From an uncultured Ruminobacter sp. (lineage in GTDB: Bacteria; Pseudomonadota; Gammaproteobacteria; Enterobacterales; Succinivibrionaceae), in the NCBI GenBank assembly GCA_900767005.1, contig CAAFXL010000011.1, positions 1 to 18,538 on the forward strand: a stretch of 18,538 nucleotides of DNA. The letters run 5' to 3'. The translations under genes and the position numbers were made by a program. Of this stretch, positions 1 to 6,200 are shown piece by piece. Each line of letters starts with the position of its first letter. Within the stretch, counting starts at the first letter, position 1. The notes below the pieces were generated by a model, which ran no database searches, was not told where the DNA came from, and worked only from the letters and a program-made list of their open reading frames with translations.

Positions 1-19
1 CACGACGCTCTTCCGATCT
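1..19. other. Residual Illumina adapter (not genomic)
   Basis: These 19 bases are identical to the 3' end of the standard Illumina TruSeq read-1 adapter (ending CTCTTCCGATCT). They are much richer in GC than the rest of the window and sit exactly at its left edge. They should be trimmed. The reading frame of the neighbouring gene stays open through them by chance, so its last few apparent codons are artificial. Confidence 0.95.
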
Positions 20-813
20 CCATAAGTATCTTTATCACCAACTAAGATATCAGTTGCAAACATTAAATTTTTAAATGCTGCTACTTGCTGATTATCTTGT
101 AAAGCAACAGCATTACTAAAACTTAAGCTTCCGTTTGCAGGAACGCCTTCACTAAAGAACGCACCTTCAAATGCTAAATCATCAACTAAAATCTGTTCTT
201 TATTACCATCTTTATATTCAATTGACTTAGCTTTAATTGCATAATTACCATCAGTTTTACCAGTATTAATTAATTCAATTACTGACTTATTAGCTTCTTT
301 ATCACCCTTAATTAAACCCTTGGTATCGATAGTTACATCACGAGCTTCAATAAATTGATTTTCTTTGTTAGGGTTCTTATAAGTAATCTTAGAGAAAGCT
401 TTCTTAACATTAACACTCTTATCTAAATATGAAAAATCAACATTAAATGGTTGGTTGGCATCAGAAATAACTACATCATCCTTAAATAATTCTTTAAAAG
501 AAGGACTATTGTAATCAACAACCGCTTCAGTATTAGCACTTAAAACGCTAAAACTTGTAGTAGTTGCAATATTAGTATCTAAACCATTACAAGTTAATAA
601 AACATCACCTTTTCTAGAACTAAAAGTCTTTTCTTTTTCAGTATACTTAAATTTGCAAGTTACATCGCCATAGGTAAAAGTCTTTTCATTTACTTTTTCA
701 ATAGCTTTATCAAACTCACCTTGACCAACATAAACGCTTACTGGGTATGCAGCAGCACCACAGGTAACTACTGCAAGACCCACAACAATTGCGATATTAG
801 AAACTGTACTCAT
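20..813 (-). CDS. YdgA/DUF945-like envelope protein, C-terminus missing
   Basis: This partial gene has about 264 genuine residues from an ATG at 813, with AAGGA six bases upstream; it runs into the contig edge. The N-terminus (about residues 7-23) is one hydrophobic segment, so the protein is probably anchored in the inner membrane and faces the periplasm. A Cys at 18 follows V-V-T, a poor lipobox. Residues about 48-68 (K-Y-T-E-K-E-K-T-F-S-S-R...L) resemble the 'Y.RG.FSSRG...L' pattern of DUF945/YdgA proteins, and the rest is alternating beta-like sequence, as in that family. No function is established for YdgA. The gene follows tyrA by 23 bp and is probably the last known member of the mlaA-tyrA transcript. 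The family call is from motif memory and is moderate; another all-beta periplasmic protein is possible. Confidence 0.6.
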
Positions 814-836
814 GTTTATTCCTTACTTACATGTTT

Positions 837-1976
837 TTAAATATTTTGTTTTTTTGAAAATTTTGCATCATGAAGTTTAGCTAACAAGTTCTTACTTTCA
901 CTTAAAAAGATATTAGCATAATCCCCAAAATATGCTCGAGCATTCTTAAACTCTTCAATAAAGGCATCTCTGTCTTTATTTTTTAATAAAGTAATTATGC
1001 TTTCTAACTCTTTAGCATAACGCTCAATTAAATCTAGATTATTACTTGAAGATAGAATTATATCTGCATATAAACTTGGATCTTGAGCAAATAACCTACC
1101 TACCATCATTAATTCCATATGGTAAATTGGCGAACTTAAATCCATGAGTGTTTGCAAATCTTTATTTTCATGAGATAAAAATACCCCATATGCAAAAGTT
1201 GTAAAATGTCTTAAAGCTTGAATGTAGCTCATTGAACTATCATGATCTTGAGCACTTGCTCTAATTACTCTAGCTCCCCATAGCTCCATTTGCTTAAATA
1301 GCCACATACAACTTTCATCATCTCTTCCTTCACTCCAAACAATTAATTGTTTAGCCATAGTTGAGATATCTGGACCAAACATTGGATGAAGTCCCACAAC
1401 TGGTCCTTGATGCACCTTTAACATTTCATTTAAAGGCATAGTTTTAGTTGATGTAAAGTCAGCTAAAATACAATCTTTTGGTAAATTGTTTAATTTTGAA
1501 ATTACAAGAGCAGTCTTATCAATTGGGACACAAACAATAACTAATGATGCATTATCTAAAATTGCATCAGCTTTATCCCAATCACGAGACCCCATACTTT
1601 CAACTTGATAGCCAGAAAGGGTAAATAGTTTAACAAAGATTCTACCCATACCCCCACGACCGCCGATAATAACAATCTTGCGAACATTAGGATTTAAGCA
1701 CTTAAAACCAGCTCCATCTTCGGTTCCATAAGATTCTCTCATTATTCTTCTTAAAACATCTTCAACTAAATCAGGGCTTACTCCTTGATTTTTAGCTTCT
1801 TCACGACGTTTTTGAATAAGTGAAAACTCTCTTTCTGGAACATATACAGGTGTTCCGATTTCACTTTTAACTTTACCAACTTCTTTTACTAATGCTAATC
1901 TTTTAGCAAATACACTAATTAATTCCTGATCAACTTTATCAATCTGGTTACGAAGTTCCTCTAATCTTTTTGGCAT
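837..1976 (-). CDS. tyrA: Fused chorismate mutase / prephenate dehydrogenase (T-protein)
   Basis: Cytoplasmic bifunctional enzyme of tyrosine synthesis: it converts chorismate to prephenate, then oxidises that with NAD+ to 4-hydroxyphenylpyruvate. It has 379 residues against about 373 in E. coli. Residues 1-90 are the AroQ chorismate mutase domain (Arg9 in LEELRNQID, then VYVPERE and EDVLRRIMRES). Residues about 100-379 are the dehydrogenase: a Rossmann loop GGRGGMG near 105, then GLHPMFGPD with His197, the position of the E. coli catalytic histidine, then QALRHF, SSPIY and VGRLFAQDPSLYADII. The AroQ-first fusion is typical of gammaproteobacteria. The ATG lies 6 bp after the mlaA stop and its weak Shine-Dalgarno (GAG/AAAAGA) falls on the mlaA tail, so translational coupling is likely. 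No leader peptide or tyrosine-type attenuator was seen; expression should depend on the mlaA promoter. Confidence 0.97.
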   Translation of the reverse strand: MPKRLEELRNQIDKVDQELISVFAKRLALVKEVGKVKSEIGTPVYVPEREFSLIQKRREEAKNQGVSPDLVEDVLRRIMRESYGTEDGAGFKCLNPNVRKIVIIGGRGGMGRIFVKLFTLSGYQVESMGSRDWDKADAILDNASLVIVCVPIDKTALVISKLNNLPKDCILADFTSTKTMPLNEMLKVHQGPVVGLHPMFGPDISTMAKQLIVWSEGRDDESCMWLFKQMELWGARVIRASAQDHDSSMSYIQALRHFTTFAYGVFLSHENKDLQTLMDLSSPIYHMELMMVGRLFAQDPSLYADIILSSSNNLDLIERYAKELESIITLLKNKDRDAFIEEFKNARAYFGDYANIFLSESKNLLAKLHDAKFSKKQNI

Positions 1977-1982
1977 TATCTT

Positions 1983-2819
1983 TTACTCATCAATTTCATT
2001 CATGTAGCTATCTAAATCTTCAGTATTTTCTTGATTAGTAGCCCCATCTTTAATCTTCTCATTTACTAAAGATTCAGCATACATTAAATAAAAATCTCTA
2101 GTCATAATATAAGGGTCTAATGAATTAGTTACTTGGTCATCATGATCAAGTAAGCGAGATCTTTCATCAACCCCAGAAGTTACCCACAAAATAGCTTTAG
2201 CCCAGGTTTGGAAAGTGCTATATGGGAAATATAAAACATCAACGGTATTACCGATCATTTCTCGATATGTACTTACCCCATAAAATGGAATATTTAAGTA
2301 AGCACCTTGATCAACACCCCATTTACCTAAAACAGTATCAAAACTCATACGCTTTCTTTCAAGCCCCATATGAGTTGCAACATCAAAGCAACCTGCGATG
2401 CCGATAGTTGAATTAATTAAAAAACGACCAACACTTATGCTACTATCAACAGGTCTTGCTACTAAAATATTATTAACTGTATTATTTACTTCTCTTAAGT
2501 TTTGATTGAAATTATAAATACAATCTCTTACCCCTTGAGGAATATAAGTTACATAGGCAACTGAAACTGGTCTAAGTAAATTTTTATCTAATAAATCGTA
2601 ATTAATGATCCAACCGATTTTGCGGTTTGGAGTTTCATATACATCTAAAGCATTTCCAGGTAAATAAGAATAACCATAAGTATAATCTTTAGAAATATTA
2701 ACAGTATTACGAGGAGTCATTATTGACACGGAAGATCTTGAGGCATAAGCATTTTCACTAACTAATAAAGTTAAAAGTGAAATAAAACTTACCTTTAGAG
2801 CTGTCTTTTTAAAATTCAT
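1983..2819 (-). CDS. mlaA: MlaA/VacJ outer-membrane phospholipid-asymmetry protein
   Basis: MlaA sits in the inner leaflet of the outer membrane, usually with an OmpC-type porin, and removes phospholipids from the outer leaflet for return by MlaC-MlaFEDB. This copy has 278 residues. Family landmarks seen are the N-D-LL..LLRPVSVAY..YIPQGVRD..YNF block (about 72-105), NN.L.ARPVDS.ISVGRFLINSTIG (about 114-140), the FD..LGKWGV..GAYLNIPFYG block (about 160-182), and D-PYIM.RDFY near the end. The signal peptide is a normal type I one with cleavage expected after AYA at 26. There is no lipobox cysteine, whereas E. coli MlaA is a lipoprotein. No other mla genes are in the window. It is the first gene of the mlaA-tyrA-ydgA-like run, with its own promoter at 2924-2932. 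The Shine-Dalgarno (AAGAG) is weak. Confidence 0.93.
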   Translation of the reverse strand: MNFKKTALKVSFISLLTLLVSENAYASRSSVSIMTPRNTVNISKDYTYGYSYLPGNALDVYETPNRKIGWIINYDLLDKNLLRPVSVAYVTYIPQGVRDCIYNFNQNLREVNNTVNNILVARPVDSSISVGRFLINSTIGIAGCFDVATHMGLERKRMSFDTVLGKWGVDQGAYLNIPFYGVSTYREMIGNTVDVLYFPYSTFQTWAKAILWVTSGVDERSRLLDHDDQVTNSLDPYIMTRDFYLMYAESLVNEKIKDGATNQENTEDLDSYMNEIDE

Positions 2820-2923
2820 AAAACACTCTTAAAAATTTACCTAAAAAAATATTTTAAAAATTATAATTTTTGAAATTTAAAGATTATCTTTAATCATAAA
2901 AAAATCAAATAATAATGGTTGGC

Positions 2924-2932
2924 ATTATATCA
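2924..2932 (-). promoter_or_regulatory. Extended -10 promoter for mlaA-tyrA
   Basis: Read on the minus strand, TGATATAAT is a perfect extended -10 (TGn-TATAAT), about 105 bp before the mlaA ATG. No good -35 is visible, which is acceptable for an extended -10. The element is overlapped by the inverted repeat ATAATG-5-CATTAT (2912-2928), and the minus strand reads GATAATGATA just upstream. A regulator could bind there, but I cannot name one. Confidence 0.5.
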
Positions 2933-2974
2933 TTATCAAATATTTTTATCGAAAATATTTATAATTTTAATGAT

Positions 2975-3283
2975 TTAATCAAAGCGATTAACATGACGAT
3001 TTCCTTGGCTATCGCGCCAGGATTCAGGAGTTTTTCCTTGAAGATAATAAGAATAGGCAATTATTTCAGCAACTACTAAAAATAAAGGCTTAGGAATACT
3101 ATCCCCTTCTTTTAAATTTTCTAAATGTTTTAAAAGAACTGGGTCTTTATGAACATAAATCCCTAGTTCTTTCGCCATATCTATAATATCTTGGGCGTAC
3201 TTACTTTCACCTTTTGCTGCAACAAATGGAGACTTATCATCATATTTAATGCTAATCGCTTTTTGAATTTCTTCTTCCTGCAT
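2975..3283 (-). CDS. FlhB2-like flagellar/type III export switch protein
   Basis: A 102-residue protein equivalent to the cytoplasmic fragment of FlhB that follows the self-cleavage site (EscU/YscU/HrcU/FlhB C-terminal family). Seen: AISIKYDDKSPFVAAKGESKYA (about 9-30), then a helix, VHKDPVLLKHLENLKEGDSIP, and FLVVAEIIAYSYYLQGK (about 73-89). It lacks the membrane part of FlhB and the NPTH cleavage motif, and begins just after where that motif would lie. Such stand-alone copies (FlhB2/FlhX/YlqH) are known to neighbour fliK and can partly substitute for cleaved FlhB. Here it starts 8 bp after the fliK stop; its Shine-Dalgarno AGGA overlaps the TAG stop, so the two are co-translated. It probably acts at the cytoplasmic face of the flagellar export gate when specificity switches. 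The fliK pairing supports a flagellar rather than an injectisome role. Confidence 0.88.
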   Translation of the reverse strand: MQEEEIQKAISIKYDDKSPFVAAKGESKYAQDIIDMAKELGIYVHKDPVLLKHLENLKEGDSIPKPLFLVVAEIIAYSYYLQGKTPESWRDSQGNRHVNRFD

Positions 3284-3291
3284 AAAACATC

Positions 3292-6200
3292 CTAAATTCT
3301 AAATGATAAGCCATCATTGTTACTTACATTGGTTTGAGTATTACTTGATTCTAATTTCTTTGGAGGATAAACCGTTCCAAGTCTAGCTGAAACATTAGAA
3401 ACATTTAAACCATATTCCCCAAAACGTTTAGTAAGCGTATCAATTGTTTCTTTAACCTTTTGAAGTCCTACTAAGCTTTCAGTAACCACCTGAATCTTTA
3501 AGTTTGGAACCTTTAATGAAGTTTTAACTTGCATTGCCCCAATCTTATCTAAATCAAAGAAGAAGTTTAATTTCCACTCAATTTCATTATCTTCATCCTT
3601 TTGGTGCTCAATCATTAATGCACCCTCATGACCTTTTTCATAGGTTGGAGGTAATGGAATATATGAAGGAATTGGATAGGCACTATCTTGATTATTATTT
3701 TGTAATTTTTCAATATGAGATAATGTCTGGTTTAATGAATTTTGTGGCCAATTTTTATCATTACCAAGCTTTACATTTTCAAGTAACTTTTTAAATTCAT
3801 CAGTATTTTTAAATTTATCGATCTTTTTACCAAGTTGCTTAAATCTAATAGTTAAAAGTAATAATGCCCATTGCTGCATCGCTTGAGCTCTAGGACCTGA
3901 GGCACTCATTGGAGCACTAACTAATCCTAGCCATTCAGAAACTGCTTGAAGGTCACCTAATGGATTAGTCATCGCCTCTTGAATATGTTTAGCCATATCT
4001 CGAATTTCTGGCGTAATCTTTCCATCATTAATAATGCGACCTAAATTATTAACCATTGATCCCATTGAAGAATCATTTAAATTAACGTTCTTGATGTCAC
4101 CTTTAACTTCATTTCCTGCAATGTTTTCTTTAATTGGTTCTTGAGTATTATTAATCTCAATATTTGATGGAGCTTCTTTTTTAAACATTCCAAAGAATCG
4201 CTTAAACAAGGTAGGCTTACTTTCAACATGATGTTCTTCTTGTCTAGCTTCTAAAGCTTCATCATTAACATCTTTTGGTAATAATGCATCATCATCAAGC
4301 TTATTATCAAACTTAATTGTAGATTCAGTATTAGTAGTTGGATTATTTACCACTAAATTATCATTTGGAGTATTTTCGTAACTAGGTTTTCCTACTGAAT
4401 ATTTATTATAAACATTCTCTAAAACGCGACTTGTTTCATTTACCTTTGGTAATGGTTCATTTTTATTATTAACATTAGAACTATTTTCTAAGCCATTATC
4501 TTTATTTGGTAAATTTTGGGCTTCTACATTATTTTTTGGTGTAGAACTACTTTCTTTTATAGTTCTACTTACATCTTTTACTTCTTCATTAGTTGATGGA
4601 TTTTTATTGGAGTTTTCTATAATTTTACTATCAGCTAATTCATTCTTAGCATTATTTGGTAAGTTTGTTTCTTTTAAGCTTTCACTAGCCTTTGAGCTAT
4701 CCTGATTAATATAAGGATTAGTTCTTGAGCCATTATTATCAGCTAATTTTTTAGCAATTAAATCTAAAGTATTTTTTAATCCTTCATTAGTAGAAGGTTT
4801 CTTATTAGCTAAAGAATTTTTACCATCATTATTTTGAGAATTTTCTTTTGAATCATTTAATAAATCATTGATATTAGGATTTTTTGATGAAGTTTCTAAT
4901 GGTTTATTTTGAGATAAAACATCATTACTCTTATTATCTAATCCAGTTTTTTCATTAGATAATTCTTTATTATCTTGAGATTGCGGATTTTCTAACTTAT
5001 TAAATTCTTTATTTAATGGTTCTTTTAATTCTTTATTAACTTGGTTAGTTTCTTCATTATTTTTAGTTAGAACTACACTTTCTTGAGGTTCTTTTAAACC
5101 ATCTAAAGAAGTTTTAACCCCCTCTTTATTAAGAGGATTTAATGAAGATTTTTGCGTTAAATTATTTTCATTTTTAACTAAATCTATAGGATCATTTTCT
5201 GAAGAATTTTTTATACCTTCAAAAGCTTTTTCAATGATTAATTTTTCATTTGGAAGTTTTGATGAAATATTACTCTTATTATTATCATTAACTAGATTTT
5301 CATCATTAACTAAAGTATTTAAATTTACATTTAAAGCTTTATTATCTTTTGCTAGTAAATTATCCCCAATCTTTTGAATTTGATTATCTTCATCATTAGG
5401 AAGATTATTTATTAAAATTTCCTCATTACCATTTGGTTTTAAAGCTTGATTAGAATTTTCTTTATTATTAATTTCTAAAGCTTTATCTTCTAAATCATTT
5501 TCTTCTAAAGAATTAGCATTAATCTTAGAATTATCAATTATTTTTTCATCAAGGTTTGGCTTTACTTCTTTATTTTCCTGAGTTTTATTTAAAGCATTTT
5601 CTAAGTCGCTTAATTTAATTCCTTGAGATATACCCTCTTCTAAATCTTTATCATTTAATAAAGAATTTGGCTCATTTGAAATCTTAGTTTGAGTAAATAA
5701 TTCATTATCATTTTGAACCTTTTGATTTACTTCTTGAGTATTTTTAGATTCATTCTCAAATTGTGAATTATTTTGAGTGGTATTATTAACAACACTATCA
5801 TTACTACTATTAGGCTTTAAAGCATCTAGGGCTTTAGCTAGAATCTGAGCCTCATTATTATTTAAAGGTTTATTTTCAAAAGGAGTACTTTCCTCATTGC
5901 TAATCGAATTATTACTATTATTGTTAATAATAGGTTTTGCATTATTCTCAGTATTAATATTTACTTTTTGTGAACTACTAATATCTTCTCTAATGGTTTG
6001 AGGATTAACTAGTTCTTCCTTGGCATCAATTGTTTGTGAAGAAACCTGATTAAATAATTTTCTTAAACTGTCTAAATCTTTAGGTTCTACTGATTTTTGA
6101 GTATTATTAACTTCTTTTTGAAGAACATTTGGTTCTTTTGGAAGATTATTTACTTCTTGGTTAGCTTTATTTTCTAAATCAATAGGTTTTTGGTCTTCTT

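Noticed and set aside
2914..2936. Full Fur box upstream of mlaA
   Set aside because: Only one half matches the consensus; the other half does not pair with it, so it is kept as a weak operator idea only.
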